A stretch of 64,000 bases of DNA from Caballeronia humi. GTDB lineage: Bacteria; Pseudomonadota; Gammaproteobacteria; Burkholderiales; Burkholderiaceae. Positions within the stretch are counted from its first letter, which is position 1; the number at the start of each line of letters is the position of its first letter. The DNA is taken from the NCBI RefSeq assembly GCF_001544475.1, contig NZ_FCNW02000020.1, forward strand, positions 1-64,000, written 5' to 3'. Position numbers and translations under genes: made by a program. Of the stretch, positions 35,279 to 44,799 are shown piece by piece. The notes under the pieces are model-generated. The model worked only from the letters and a program-made list of their open reading frames with translations, did not search any database and was not told where the DNA came from.

Positions 35279-36070
35279 TCATGGGCTCGGCGGAGCGCGG
35301 TCATAGAGCCGGGTCAGGTTGCCCGGCGAACCGAATGCCGTCGCCTGGAGCGCAGTACCGTACTGGTTGCGCGTGCCGTAGCCTTGCGCGGAGACGCGCG
35401 CACCCGTCTGGACGAGACTCGGAAACTGCTGCGCCACGGGAGGCGTGAGTTTGATGACGGTGCCATCCACGAGGATCACGCCGTCAGGCTCGCCGCGCGG
35501 AGCGGTGGTGATGCGCACGATTTGTCCCTGCACGTTCAGTCGAGAAAGCCCCGCGCCACGCAGTTCACGCGGCAACGGCTGAGCGCCTGGCAGCGGCGGC
35601 TGATCGAAGAGTTGCTGGCCGCTTCTCGCATCGATGATGCGCTGGGCCTTGAGATCGCCGCCCGCATCGCGCCAGCCGCTGACCTGCACGTTGTCGCCCG
35701 GATGCACCGCTGACGTGAGCTGCGCGCTCATGTGCGGTGGGAAGCGCACGAGCGCGCCGTCGCTGGTCAGAAAGCCGTCGACATCGCCTTCCGGGTTGAT
35801 GAGAAAACGCGACACTCTGGCTTGCGCGGTGACAGCCGTTCCCTCCTCGACTATGGGAGCCGGGCCAGCGCTCGGCGGCGGCAAAGGTGCGTCTCCTGGC
35901 GGCGCAGGCGGCAAGCCCCCAGCCGCGACTGGCGGCGCAGGCGCGACGGGCGGTGTCTCGGGCTGAGTCTGCGCAGCGCAACCCGTGCTGATCGCCAGGA
36001 GCACGGCGAGATTCATTGCGCTCAGGACGCGGGCGTTGCGATGGCTTAGGTTCGTCAATGTCGATGGCAT
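35279..36070 (-). CDS. Proline-rich lipoprotein with OB-like repeats
   Basis: 263 residues from ATG 36070, with AAGGAG upstream. The signal peptide ends at ISTGC, a lipobox-like site, followed by a Pro/Ala/Gly-rich linker (about 35-70) and two similar beta-rich segments. The first covers GDVDGFLTSDGALVRFPPHM to GDNVQVSGW, the second GEPDGVILVDGTVIKLTPP to GARVSAQGYG. The repeat suggests two copies of a small beta-barrel, as in OB-fold periplasmic proteins. Function unknown. It precedes the metallophosphoesterase gene by about 100 bp. Confidence 0.75.
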   Translation of the reverse strand: MPSTLTNLSHRNARVLSAMNLAVLLAISTGCAAQTQPETPPVAPAPPVAAGGLPPAPPGDAPLPPPSAGPAPIVEEGTAVTAQARVSRFLINPEGDVDGFLTSDGALVRFPPHMSAQLTSAVHPGDNVQVSGWRDAGGDLKAQRIIDARSGQQLFDQPPLPGAQPLPRELRGAGLSRLNVQGQIVRITTAPRGEPDGVILVDGTVIKLTPPVAQQFPSLVQTGARVSAQGYGTRNQYGTALQATAFGSPGNLTRLYDRAPPSP

Positions 36071-36294
36071 GATCCACTCCTTCACTTGGCGTGGATTGTT
36101 CTGCAAGGGCCATGCCATCGATCGAAAGCCCCGCTGCTCAAGGATCAGCGTGATGAAGTGCGGCGCAGTGTCAAGGAACCAGACGCGTGCTGTCCAATTC
36201 CCTGACACTCATGCACGCATCTTCAGGTGTCGGAGGAGGACATGGAGAGGTGCGCCGGACAATTGAACTTACGATTGCATCGCAGGCTTCCCGA

Positions 36295-37206
36295 TTAGCG
36301 CCCTGCCCGCGCGCGCATCGATTCGGCGACCGCATCGCGCACGCACGCCGACATCCATTCCGACGCCCGCGTGTGCGCCGCCCGCGCAGGTCTTGCAATC
36401 ACTAGCGGCTGAATCACGGTCGACTCCTGAATCGGGCACTCGACCACAAGCGGCGATTGCGTGCCCGCCGGGCTTTGCGTAATCAGCAGCGACACGCCGA
36501 GTCCGCTCGCGACCATCGCCCGCACCAGTTCGATCGACGCGGCCCGATAGCGGACGTTCGGCGACAACCCGCATTGCCAGAACGGCGTCATCAGGAAATC
36601 ACGGCTTTGCGGCAAGTCGATCAGGATGAAAGGTTCTGCCGCGAGATCGCGCAGCGACAGGGCCCGCTTGCGCTTCGCGAGCCGTGAGCCTGCGGGCACG
36701 AGCCCGTATGGCCGCAGTTGGGCAAGTTGTTCCCGCTCGATGTCGTCGGGGAGCCCCACGTCGTACATCAGCGCGAAGTCGATCTGTCTTTTCTGCAACC
36801 ATGCTTCGAGCTGCGCCAGATCTCCTTCTACGAACCGAACCGACAGCCGAGGATGACGCTCTTGCGCAAGCTCCAGCGCGCGCGGCAGATAGACAGGCGC
36901 GATGGTGCGAAAGACGCCGATCTGCACCTCGCCACTCTCTTCATCGCCGACGTCGTCGGTTGCGAACGCCGACGCCGATGCCAGCAGTTGCCGCGCTTCC
37001 GCGAGTTTGCGCTCGCCGAAATGCGTGAGCGCCATGCGCGTGCCGGCGCCGCGCGTGAACAATGGATCGTCGAACAGCGCTTCGAGTTCGCGGATTGCGA
37101 CCGAGATGGAGGGCTGCGACACGTTGAGCTGGTTCGCCGCGGCGGTCGTGCCGCCCAGTTCCGCGGCCGCGACGAAATAGCGTAACAGCCTTATCGACAA
37201 AGCCAT
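36295..37206 (-). CDS. LysR-family regulator
   Basis: 303 residues, usual length. The winged helix-turn-helix is at the N-terminus (LRYFVAAAELGGTTAAANQL then LNVSQPSISVAIRELE). The effector domain follows from about residue 93 (VQIGVFRTIAPVYLP). It is divergent from the CoA-transferase operon with a 107-bp gap, so it is likely the activator of that operon. Confidence 0.85.
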   Translation of the reverse strand: MALSIRLLRYFVAAAELGGTTAAANQLNVSQPSISVAIRELEALFDDPLFTRGAGTRMALTHFGERKLAEARQLLASASAFATDDVGDEESGEVQIGVFRTIAPVYLPRALELAQERHPRLSVRFVEGDLAQLEAWLQKRQIDFALMYDVGLPDDIEREQLAQLRPYGLVPAGSRLAKRKRALSLRDLAAEPFILIDLPQSRDFLMTPFWQCGLSPNVRYRAASIELVRAMVASGLGVSLLITQSPAGTQSPLVVECPIQESTVIQPLVIARPARAAHTRASEWMSACVRDAVAESMRARAGR

Positions 37207-37313
37207 ACGAAAATCCTATAGGGCCTAATTTATTCCGATATTTTATCTAATTGCCCGGCGCGACCAGAATCATGACATCGGCTGCCTTGGCCGCCCCTTC
37301 AGGAGACGATGCC
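37207..37313. promoter_or_regulatory. Divergent promoter region with a CCTATAGG palindrome
   Basis: AT-rich gap between the LysR gene and the CoA-transferase gene. CCTATAGG at 37215-37222 is a perfect palindrome just before the LysR start and a candidate part of a LysR binding site. AGGAG precedes the ATG at 37314. Confidence 0.4.
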
Positions 37314-38561
37314 ATGACTGTGTCCAGGCTGCCGCTCGACGGCATACGCGTGATCGATTTTTCCCGGGTGCTCGCCGGGCCGCTGTGTTCGGCGCTGCTC
37401 GGTGATCTCGGCGCCGACGTCATCAAGATCGAATCGCCGGACGGCGACGACTACCGCGCAATCGGTCCGTTCGCACGGGGCGAGAGCGGTTTGTTCAGCG
37501 CGATGAACCGCAACAAGCGCAGCGTCGTCATCGATCTGAAGACGGCTGACGGGCAAATGCTCGCGCAATCGCTGTGCGCGCAGGCGGATGTCGTCGTCGA
37601 GAACTTCCGTCCCGGCGTCGCAGATCGGCTCGGGATCGGATACGAGACCTTGTCGGCGCGGCATCCGAAGCTCGTCTACGCGAGCGTGTCGGGCTTCGGG
37701 CAGACCGGTCCCGAGTCGCACCGGCCCGCGTACGACATCATCCTGCAGGCGCTGTGCGGATTGATGGACGCCACGGGCGCCCCCGACGGCGAGCCGACCC
37801 TGGTCGGCGACTCCGTGTCGGACGTCGTCAGCGGCATCTTCGCGTCGTGGGGCGTGCTGGCCGCGCTCGTCGCGCGCGATCGCACCGGGAAGGGCACGCA
37901 CGTCGATGTGTCGATGTTCGACGCCACGTTGAGCCTCACCGCCACGCTCGTCGCGCGTTACGCCACCACGGGCGTCACGCAGCAGCGCGTCGGCAATCGT
38001 CATCCAAGCTCGGCGCCGTTCGGGGCGTATCGGGCGTCGGACGGTCACTTCGTCGTCGCGGTGCTCAACAACAAGCTGTTCGGCCGCCTTGCCGATGCGA
38101 TCAACCATCCCGAACTCGCCGACGATCCGCGCTTTGCGAGCGACACGTCGCGCTGCTCGCACGAAGGCGAACTGCGCGTGCGCATCGAGCAATGGGCGGC
38201 GACGCGTTCGGTCGCCGAGGTCAATGCGACGCTGAGCGACGCGGGCGTTCCCGCCGCGCCGATCCAGAACGTTCAGCAGGCTCTCGACAGCGAGCATGCC
38301 CGCACGCGGGGCCTGCTCGTCGACACCGTCGCGGCCGATGGCTCGACGGTGCGCGTTCCCGCTCAGCCGGTCAAGTTCTCGGCCTACGCGACAACCCGCA
38401 CGACGCGCGCACCGCGCATCGGCGAACACACCTCGACGGTCCTCGAAGACCTGCTCCGCCTCGACACATCAGCGATCGCCTCGCTCGCTGCGGCTGGCGT
38501 CGTGCGCATCGGCGAAGGCGATACGAAATCCGAATTCGTTCAGGAGAAGGACCATGTCTAA
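37314..38561 (+). CDS. Family III (CaiB/Frc-type) CoA-transferase
   Basis: 415 residues from ATG 37314, chosen for AGGAG upstream; in-frame starts at 37272 and 37251 are less well placed. The family opening GIRVIDFSRVLAGPLCSALL and LGADVIKIESPDGDD is clear, followed by NRNKRSVVIDL, and VGDSVSDVVSG, which carries the likely catalytic aspartate. It moves CoA between carboxylic acids. The start of the acyl-CoA dehydrogenase gene overlaps its end by eight bases. Substrate unknown. Confidence 0.88.
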   Translation: MTVSRLPLDGIRVIDFSRVLAGPLCSALLGDLGADVIKIESPDGDDYRAIGPFARGESGLFSAMNRNKRSVVIDLKTADGQMLAQSLCAQADVVVENFRPGVADRLGIGYETLSARHPKLVYASVSGFGQTGPESHRPAYDIILQALCGLMDATGAPDGEPTLVGDSVSDVVSGIFASWGVLAALVARDRTGKGTHVDVSMFDATLSLTATLVARYATTGVTQQRVGNRHPSSAPFGAYRASDGHFVVAVLNNKLFGRLADAINHPELADDPRFASDTSRCSHEGELRVRIEQWAATRSVAEVNATLSDAGVPAAPIQNVQQALDSEHARTRGLLVDTVAADGSTVRVPAQPVKFSAYATTRTTRAPRIGEHTSTVLEDLLRLDTSAIASLAAAGVVRIGEGDTKSEFVQEKDHV

Positions 38562-39693
38562 GCGACTGGGCGTCACCGACGCCGACCTCGAAATCGCCGA
38601 TGCGATTCGCCGCTTCGCGCAGTCCGAACTTGCGCCGCATGCCGCGCAAGTCGACCGCGAGGAAGTTTCGACGACGCGCTATGTAGGCGCGCTCGCCGAA
38701 CTCGGCGTGATGGGCATGAACCTGCCCGAGCGCTGGAACGGCGTCGGCGCATCACCGGCTGCGATCATTCTCGCGCTTGCTGAAATCGCGAAGGCGTGTG
38801 CGGCCACGGCGTCGATGATCGGCGCGCACTACCTGGCCACCGACTCCATTCTGATCGGCGGCTCGGATGCCTTGCGCGACCGCTATTTGCCGGAAGCCGC
38901 GACGGGCGCGAAGCTCGGCGCGTTCGCACTGACGGAACCGCAGGCAGGCTCGAACCCGGCCGGCATGACGACGCAAGCCGTGCGCGACGGCGATAACTAT
39001 CACATTCGCGGCGTCAAGCACTTCATCTCCAACGCCGACGCGGCGCAGTTCATCGTCGTGTATGCGAAAACGTCGGCCGAACAAGGCACGCGCGGAATCA
39101 GCGCGTTCGTGGTCGATCGCGACACACCCGGCGTGACCGTATCGGCCGCCGAGAAGTTGATGGGCATCCGCGGCGCGCCGGCGCACGAGGTCGCGCTCGA
39201 CTGCATCGTGCCGGCCGCGAACCGGCTCGGCGAGGAAGGCAGCGGCTTTCGCACTGCAATGAAGGTGCTCGACAACAGCCGCCTCGACGTCGCGGCGACC
39301 GCCCTCGGAATCGCGGAAGCCGCGTTCGGCGACGCGGTCGACTGGGCGAAGCAGCGTCATGTCGGTGGTGAACCGCTCGCGAACAAACAAGGTCTGCAGT
39401 GGATGTTCGCCGATATGAAGACGCAGCTCGAAGCGGCCTGGCTGCTGACGCTTCAGGCTGCCGCGCGGCGCGCCGTCGGCGAGCCGTTCACGGAGCTGGC
39501 GTCGATGGCCAAGCTTTACGCCACTGAAATGGCCGCGTTCGTCACCGACTCCGCGCTGCAGGTTCACGGCGGCTACGGTTTCACGCGCGAGATGAGAATC
39601 GAACGCCTCGTGCGCGACGCGCGAATCCTGCGGATTTACGAGGGTTCATCGGAGATTCAGCGCACCGTCATCGCGCGCTCGCTATTTGCTTGA
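38554..39693 (+). CDS. Acyl-CoA dehydrogenase
   Basis: 379 residues, standard length. FALTEPQAGSN and FISNADAAQFIVVYA are the FAD- and substrate-binding signatures, and RIYEGSSEIQR near the C-terminus contains the likely catalytic glutamate. It oxidises an acyl-CoA, probably the product of the overlapping CoA-transferase. AGGAG lies inside the end of the previous gene. Short-chain or branched substrates are the most likely class; not resolved. Confidence 0.9.
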   Translation: MSKRLGVTDADLEIADAIRRFAQSELAPHAAQVDREEVSTTRYVGALAELGVMGMNLPERWNGVGASPAAIILALAEIAKACAATASMIGAHYLATDSILIGGSDALRDRYLPEAATGAKLGAFALTEPQAGSNPAGMTTQAVRDGDNYHIRGVKHFISNADAAQFIVVYAKTSAEQGTRGISAFVVDRDTPGVTVSAAEKLMGIRGAPAHEVALDCIVPAANRLGEEGSGFRTAMKVLDNSRLDVAATALGIAEAAFGDAVDWAKQRHVGGEPLANKQGLQWMFADMKTQLEAAWLLTLQAAARRAVGEPFTELASMAKLYATEMAAFVTDSALQVHGGYGFTREMRIERLVRDARILRIYEGSSEIQRTVIARSLFA

Positions 39694-39779
39694 CGGAGTT
39701 TTTCGTCGACGCGGCATGAAGGTAGCAAACCTCGGCATCATCCTTTTCATAGCAGTTCCTCACCGCTCAGGAGACGAGC

Positions 39780-41213
39780 ATGGAACATGAAACCACGACA
39801 TTCGCCGTCAAAGACTCGCTGATCGAGCGCCGCTCAATCGACTATATCCCCGACTCCGAGCGCCACGGCAATCTGTTCAGCCAGTTCACGCTGTGGTTAG
39901 GCGCGAATCTTCAGGTCACGGCGGTCGTCGTCGGCGCGCTCGCAGTCGTGCTCGGCGGCGACGTGTTCTGGTCGCTGATCGGGCTCCTGATCGGCCAGAT
40001 CATCGGCGGCGCCGTGATGGCATTGCACGGCGCGCAGGGTCCGCAACTCGGCCTGCCGCAGATGATCTCCAGCCGCGTGCAGTTCGGCCTGTATGGCGCG
40101 ATCATTCCGCTGGTGCTCGTCTGCGTGATGTACATCGGCTTCTCCGCGGGCGGCACGGTACTCGCCGGACAGGCGATCGCCGAACTACTGCACACGGACA
40201 ACACCACGTCGATCCTCATCTTCTCGGCACTGGTCGTGCTGCTCACCGGCCTCGGCTACCGCATCATCCATGCGATGGGCCGCTTGTCGAGCATCGTCGG
40301 AACGCTTGCGTTTCTGTATCTTTTCGCGAGCCTGCTCCACGGCCACGCGCTTGACGCCCTGCTCGCGAACCGGCACTTCACCGTCGCGTCCTTCCTCCTT
40401 GCCATCTCGCTGTCCGCTTCGTGGCAGATCGCGTATGGACCCTATGTTGCGGACTATTCGCGCTATCTGCCGAAGTCGACCTCCGCGCTCAAGACCTTCT
40501 TCGCCGTATTCAGCGGCACGGTGATCGGCGCGCAGGTTTCGATGACCTTCGGCGTGCTGGCCGCCGCGCTCGCGGGCGATCACTTCTCCGGGCACGAGGT
40601 CTCGTTCATTGTCGGACTCGGCGCGACCGGCGCGATTGCCGCCGTGCTCTATTTCACGATCGCGCTCGGGAAACTGACGATCACCACGCTCAACGCCTAC
40701 GGCAGCGTGATGTCGGTCGCGACGATCGTCACCGGGTTCGGCGGACAGCGTGAGATATCGGCCCGCACGCGTCTCGTCTTCGTGCTGCTCAGCGTCGCCG
40801 CTTCGAGCGGACTCGCGCTCGCCGGACAGCACTCGTTCCTGAAGGCGTTCTCCTCCTTCCTGCTGTTTCTGCTCGTGTTCTTCACACCGTGGAGCGCGAT
40901 CAACCTCGTCGATTATTACTGGGTCACGCGCGAGCGCTACGACGTGCCCGCCCTCTTCGACATCAACGGACGCTACGGACGATGGAACGTCGCCGGCATC
41001 GTGGTCTATGCGGTTGGCGTGCTCGTACAGATGCCGTTCGTCGCTACGGGCTTCTACACGGGTCCGTGGGTCGACGCGCTCGGCGGCGTGGACGTGTCGT
41101 GGATCGTGGGCATCGTCGTGCCGGGCGTGCTTTACTACGCCGTGTCGCGACTCGCGCGGTCGCCTGTTCCGGCGCGCCTCATCGTCCCCGGTCCGATGAC
41201 TGAGACGGACTGA
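39780..41213 (+). CDS. NCS1-family nucleobase/hydantoin-type permease
   Basis: 477 residues, twelve spans, with the family opening RRSIDYIPDSERHGNLFSQF and later VADYSRYLPKSTSA. NCS1 members import cytosine, purines, allantoin or hydantoins with a cation. AGGAG precedes the ATG. It follows the acyl-CoA dehydrogenase by 86 bp, so the catabolic operon likely brings in its own substrate. A cyclic nitrogen compound is suggested, which fits the amidohydrolase cluster a few kilobases downstream. Confidence 0.85.
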   Translation: MEHETTTFAVKDSLIERRSIDYIPDSERHGNLFSQFTLWLGANLQVTAVVVGALAVVLGGDVFWSLIGLLIGQIIGGAVMALHGAQGPQLGLPQMISSRVQFGLYGAIIPLVLVCVMYIGFSAGGTVLAGQAIAELLHTDNTTSILIFSALVVLLTGLGYRIIHAMGRLSSIVGTLAFLYLFASLLHGHALDALLANRHFTVASFLLAISLSASWQIAYGPYVADYSRYLPKSTSALKTFFAVFSGTVIGAQVSMTFGVLAAALAGDHFSGHEVSFIVGLGATGAIAAVLYFTIALGKLTITTLNAYGSVMSVATIVTGFGGQREISARTRLVFVLLSVAASSGLALAGQHSFLKAFSSFLLFLLVFFTPWSAINLVDYYWVTRERYDVPALFDINGRYGRWNVAGIVVYAVGVLVQMPFVATGFYTGPWVDALGGVDVSWIVGIVVPGVLYYAVSRLARSPVPARLIVPGPMTETD

Positions 41214-41508
41214 ACCCGGGCTTTGAAACCTGTCGGTCGTCGCCTCGATCTGCCCGCGCGAACCGCGCGCCGCGTGGCCTGGAGAAAACGTGCCTGTTGC
41301 GCATCGCCGCGCCGGTGACATTCGGCGCGCTGCACCGGAATACAGTACGCCCGCTCCATCGGAAAGCACCCGCTCGCCTCTTGAATTTCATGTTCGAACT
41401 TTGATAGTCTCCGGCGACGGGGGCGAATGACTCTTCCTCGATGGCCGCTTCACGCATCTGTCTTTCTCTTGCATGAAAGCGGCACTGTTACCGAATTCGG
41501 GAGGCGAC
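41214..41508. other. Spacer before the DUF3830 gene
   Basis: About 295 bp. GGGAGG lies just before the ATG at 41509. No hairpin or clear promoter was recognised. Confidence 0.4.
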
Positions 41509-41925
41509 ATGACGAGAATCAACGTAGAAGCCGGACCGTTCCACTTTATCGGGCGGCTTGAAGAAGAGAAGGCCCCGCTGACCTGTCAGCGCTTTCTCGA
41601 ATTGCTGCCTTTCAAGAACAAGGTAATCCATTCGCGCTGGAGCGGTGAAGCGGTGTGGATTCCGTTGGGCGATTTCGATACCGGGTTAGGTTTCGAAAAC
41701 CATACGAGCCACGCCTCGCGGGGAGACATTCTGCTCTATCCAGGTGGATTCAGCGAAACCGAGTTCCTGTTTGTCTACGGCAGTTCGATTTTCGCAAGCA
41801 AGATGGGCCAGCTTGCCGGGAATCATTTCTTCACCCTGCTCGAAGGCCACGAGCACCTTGCAGACTTTGGAAAGCTGGTCTTGTGGTCGGGCGCTCAGGA
41901 CATCACCTTCACGCTGGCCGACTGA
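41509..41925 (+). CDS. DUF3830 family protein
   Basis: 138 residues from ATG 41509, with GGGAGG upstream. Features of this small cyclophilin-like family are visible: CQRFLELLPFKNKVIHSRWSGE, then GDILLYPGGFSETEFLFVYG and a C-terminal TLLEGHEHL. The biochemical role is not known. I recall the family near amidohydrolase and racemase-type genes, which is also the neighbourhood here once the decayed gene and hybrid kinase between them are skipped. Confidence 0.75.
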   Translation: MTRINVEAGPFHFIGRLEEEKAPLTCQRFLELLPFKNKVIHSRWSGEAVWIPLGDFDTGLGFENHTSHASRGDILLYPGGFSETEFLFVYGSSIFASKMGQLAGNHFFTLLEGHEHLADFGKLVLWSGAQDITFTLAD

Positions 41926-41984
41926 TTGGGTCGGCGATGGGGGAGTCGCCCAACCTTACGGAAGCGCGCGGCTCATGCGCCGTA

Positions 41985-42560
41985 CATCCGTTGTGCTCGC
42001 CGCGAAACCCATCCGATATTTCATATGACGGCTTGCGCGAACGCATCACCCCGCCCGGCGGCCGGTGCGCCTGCAGACAATGCCAGGGAATGAGCGCCAT
42101 GCCGCCTTCGATCGCTACCGGGCGCCTCGCTCCAGGCAGCTTGAGGCGCGACTCCGATGCGCGCAACCGTCACGTACGCGCTTGCGTCTTCGGGGCCATT
42201 GCGCCGAGGCATCTTCCCCGATGCCGGTGGCAATTTGAACCCGGACTTCCCGGGCGGCGTCGTTGTTGGCAAAGAACTCGTCCACCGCGTCGCGCAGACC
42301 ATTGGGTTGCCATTCACATCAAACGGCGCATCGGGCAGCGCCGTCAGCCCGGGCGAGACAGGCGCGACGAAGAGCCTGGCAAAGTAAGGCCCAAGGAGAA
42401 ACGGGACCGCCGCGTAAAAAGTCTCGCCGAGGATACGCGTCTCCGGATGTCCGCCCAGACTCTTGGGCGTTCCGCTCTCGCCGCCTACCGCCTCCAAAAC
42501 CACTTCCGCGCCGGCCAGCGCCGCGGATAGAACCTTCTTTACGGCGTTTTAGCAAGCCGC
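41985..42560 (-). pseudogene. Decayed catalase-family gene
   Basis: Three minus-strand frames join into one catalase-like C-terminal half. The first reads LGGHPETRILGETFYAAVPF, then FVAPVSPGLTAL. The second reads NGLRDAVDEFFANNDA. The first resumes with EDASAYVTVARIGVAPQAAW, and a third gives GGMALIPWHCLQAHRPPGGV and RSRKPSYEIS. At least three frameshifts and loss of the N-terminal half rule out function. The order matches the catalase-related proteins that lack the classic C-terminal domain, as I recall them. Confidence 0.75.
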
Positions 42561-42613
42561 ATAACTCGAGACCTTGCGTGCAACGCCCGCCGCTACGCCT
42601 TATCCTGTCAAGA

Positions 42614-44638
42614 ATGATCTCCGACCCCAACTATTCCGCTCGAGAACGTTTGCTTCAGACAGAGAACGAGCGCCTGCGAAACGAACTCGTCGCTCTTCAC
42701 GCTTCCCACCAGTCAACAGCATCGAACGCATACGCCGCCCTCGGCGCACGTGAGCGCGACCTGTTCTGGCAGGTAAGCCACGACATGCTCGGCATCGCCG
42801 ATACGCGCGGCGTCTGGACAAGCGTGAATCCCGCCTGGACCACCGTGCTCGGCTGGGAAGCGGACGAAATTCTCGGAAAAACATCCGAGTGGCTCGAACA
42901 CCCTGACGATCGGCAAAAGACGCGCGACGAGGTCAAACGCCTCGCTGCAGGCAAAACCACGCTCACGTTCGAGAACCGCTATCGAACCCGCGCCGGTGAC
43001 TACCGCATTCTTAGTTGGCGCGCCGAGCCGTTCGACAACCGGTTGTTCTGCGTCGCTCGCGACGTCACGCGCGAACGCGAACACGAACTCGCTCTGAGCG
43101 ATTCCATGGACTTCGCCAGGCTCGCGCTCTCCGCGGTGAGTGGCGTCGGGGTATGGACCTACGATGTGGCAACCGATCGCTTCTTCTGCGACGGGGCCAT
43201 CTCGGAACTGTATGGCATCGATGCGACAGTGGCGCTCAATGGCATCGCACGCACGGCATTCCTCGCGAACGTCCATGAAGGCGACCGCGCCGCCTTGCGA
43301 GCGACGATGGAAGGCGGCCTCGAGCGCAGCGGCGACCTGGAACTCGAATATCGCATCGCTCATCCCGACGGCTCTACCCGATGGGTACTGTCGCGCGGCC
43401 ACACGTACTTCGATAAAAGCAACAACCCGGTGCGCCGCACGGGCGTCGGCATCGACATGACGCAGCAGCGGCGGCTCGAAGACCAACTGCGCCAAAGCCT
43501 GAAGATGGAAGCCGTCGGGCAATTGACGGGCGGTCTCGCGCATGACTTCAACAATCTGCTGCAGGGCATCACCGGGCCGCTCGAATTGATCCGGCGCCTC
43601 GTCGAGCTGGGTCGGACGAACACGCTCGACCGCTATATCGACATGGCGATGTCTTCGGCCCAGCGCGCCGCCGGACTCACGCGACGCCTGCTCGCGTTTG
43701 CGCGCAGGCAGCCGCTCGACCCGAACTTCGTCGACGTCAATGAACTGGTTCAGGGCCTCGAAGAGCTGCTGCGCAGAACCATGGGTGAATCCATTGGTAT
43801 CGGGTTCAAGCTGGACTCGCAGCCTTGCTGGACCCGTTGCGACGCAAACCAGCTCGAAAGCGCGCTCTTGAATCTCTCGATCAATGCACGCGACGCGATG
43901 CACGAAGGCGGCGGCACGCTGACGATCGAAACCTCGCGCGAGCGGGTCGACGAAGAGCAGGCGGCCACTCGACACGACGTTCCAGCGGGCATGTACGTTT
44001 GCATTGCGGTAAGCGACACGGGCGCAGGCATGCCTCCCGACGTGCTGAGACAAGCGTTCGAGCCATTCTTTACCACCAAGCCGCTCGGCCAGGGCACGGG
44101 CCTGGGACTATCGATGGTGTATGGCTTCGCGGGGCAATCGGGCGGCTTCGCTGCACTCGAAAGCGAAACGGGTACGGGCACGACCGTCCGGCTTTTCCTG
44201 CCCGAGCGGGACGGTCAACTGGAGCAGGCTGCCATAGAGGGTCCCTCGCAAGACGCAGGTCTGCCCGAAACGAAATCGACCGCGACCATCCTCGTCGTCG
44301 AAGACGATCCGGATGTAAGAGAGCTCGTGATCGAAGTCCTGAGCGAGCTGAACTTCACTGTGCTGCACGCGTTCGACGGTCCGTCCGGGCTCAAGGCACT
44401 GATGTCCGACACGCGGATCGACCTGCTGATTTCCGATGTCGGCCTGCCCGGCATGAACGGTCGCCAGATGGTCGATGCCGCACGATCGAAGCGCCCTGCG
44501 TTGCGCGTGCTGTTCACGACGGGCTATACCGAACTGGCTTCCGCACAAGGCGAGTTGCTCGACGAAGGCATGCAAATGATCACCAAACCCTTCAGTATCG
44601 AGGCAATCGTCAATCGCGTGCAGGGTTTGCTCGGGTGA
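42614..44638 (+). CDS. PAS-PAS hybrid histidine kinase with a receiver domain
   Basis: 674 residues, apparently cytoplasmic. An N-terminal short coiled region (about 8-35), PAS 1 (about 50-155, VSHDMLGIADTRGVWTSVN), PAS 2 (about 160-290), HisKA with H310 in GGLAHDFNNLLQG, ATPase with SDTGAGMP and GTGLGLSMVYGF, and a receiver domain with acceptor D608 in LLISDVGLPGMNG. The type resembles stand-alone hybrid kinases in Proteobacteria that pass the signal to a separate partner. The start at ATG 42614 lacks a strong ribosome binding site; the open frame upstream runs antisense to the catalase remnant and is not coding. Confidence 0.85.
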   Translation: MISDPNYSARERLLQTENERLRNELVALHASHQSTASNAYAALGARERDLFWQVSHDMLGIADTRGVWTSVNPAWTTVLGWEADEILGKTSEWLEHPDDRQKTRDEVKRLAAGKTTLTFENRYRTRAGDYRILSWRAEPFDNRLFCVARDVTREREHELALSDSMDFARLALSAVSGVGVWTYDVATDRFFCDGAISELYGIDATVALNGIARTAFLANVHEGDRAALRATMEGGLERSGDLELEYRIAHPDGSTRWVLSRGHTYFDKSNNPVRRTGVGIDMTQQRRLEDQLRQSLKMEAVGQLTGGLAHDFNNLLQGITGPLELIRRLVELGRTNTLDRYIDMAMSSAQRAAGLTRRLLAFARRQPLDPNFVDVNELVQGLEELLRRTMGESIGIGFKLDSQPCWTRCDANQLESALLNLSINARDAMHEGGGTLTIETSRERVDEEQAATRHDVPAGMYVCIAVSDTGAGMPPDVLRQAFEPFFTTKPLGQGTGLGLSMVYGFAGQSGGFAALESETGTGTTVRLFLPERDGQLEQAAIEGPSQDAGLPETKSTATILVVEDDPDVRELVIEVLSELNFTVLHAFDGPSGLKALMSDTRIDLLISDVGLPGMNGRQMVDAARSKRPALRVLFTTGYTELASAQGELLDEGMQMITKPFSIEAIVNRVQGLLG

Positions 44639-44799
44639 CGATCTATCTCCTTTTCCAGATCGCCGGCTTGCTCCCGCGGCACTTGCGCACGAGTGAGCGC
44701 AATCACGCGCCGGGGCGCCTGACTCTAATGTGATGGGATCGGTGTCGCCTCACGCTGGCGATTCAGACGCTTCATGAGTGCCCGCAACGGCCAGGGTGC
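44639..44799. other. Convergent spacer with a weak hairpin
   Basis: TTGCGC (44683-44688) and GCGCAA (44697-44702) form a six-base stem between the hybrid kinase and the GntR gene. No T-run follows. It could stop transcription from both sides but is a weak candidate. Confidence 0.3.

Noticed and set aside
35215-35304. A 29-codon minus-strand frame overlapping the end of the lipoprotein gene
   Set aside because: Composition looks natural, but it starts inside another gene without a ribosome binding site and has no recognised family.
42157-42387. A 76-codon plus-strand frame
   Set aside because: It lies opposite the catalase-like remnant, which explains the sequence better.
42263-42613. An upstream extension of the hybrid kinase
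   Set aside because: The added sequence runs antisense to the catalase remnant, is low in normal protein character, and precedes the natural MISDPN start.
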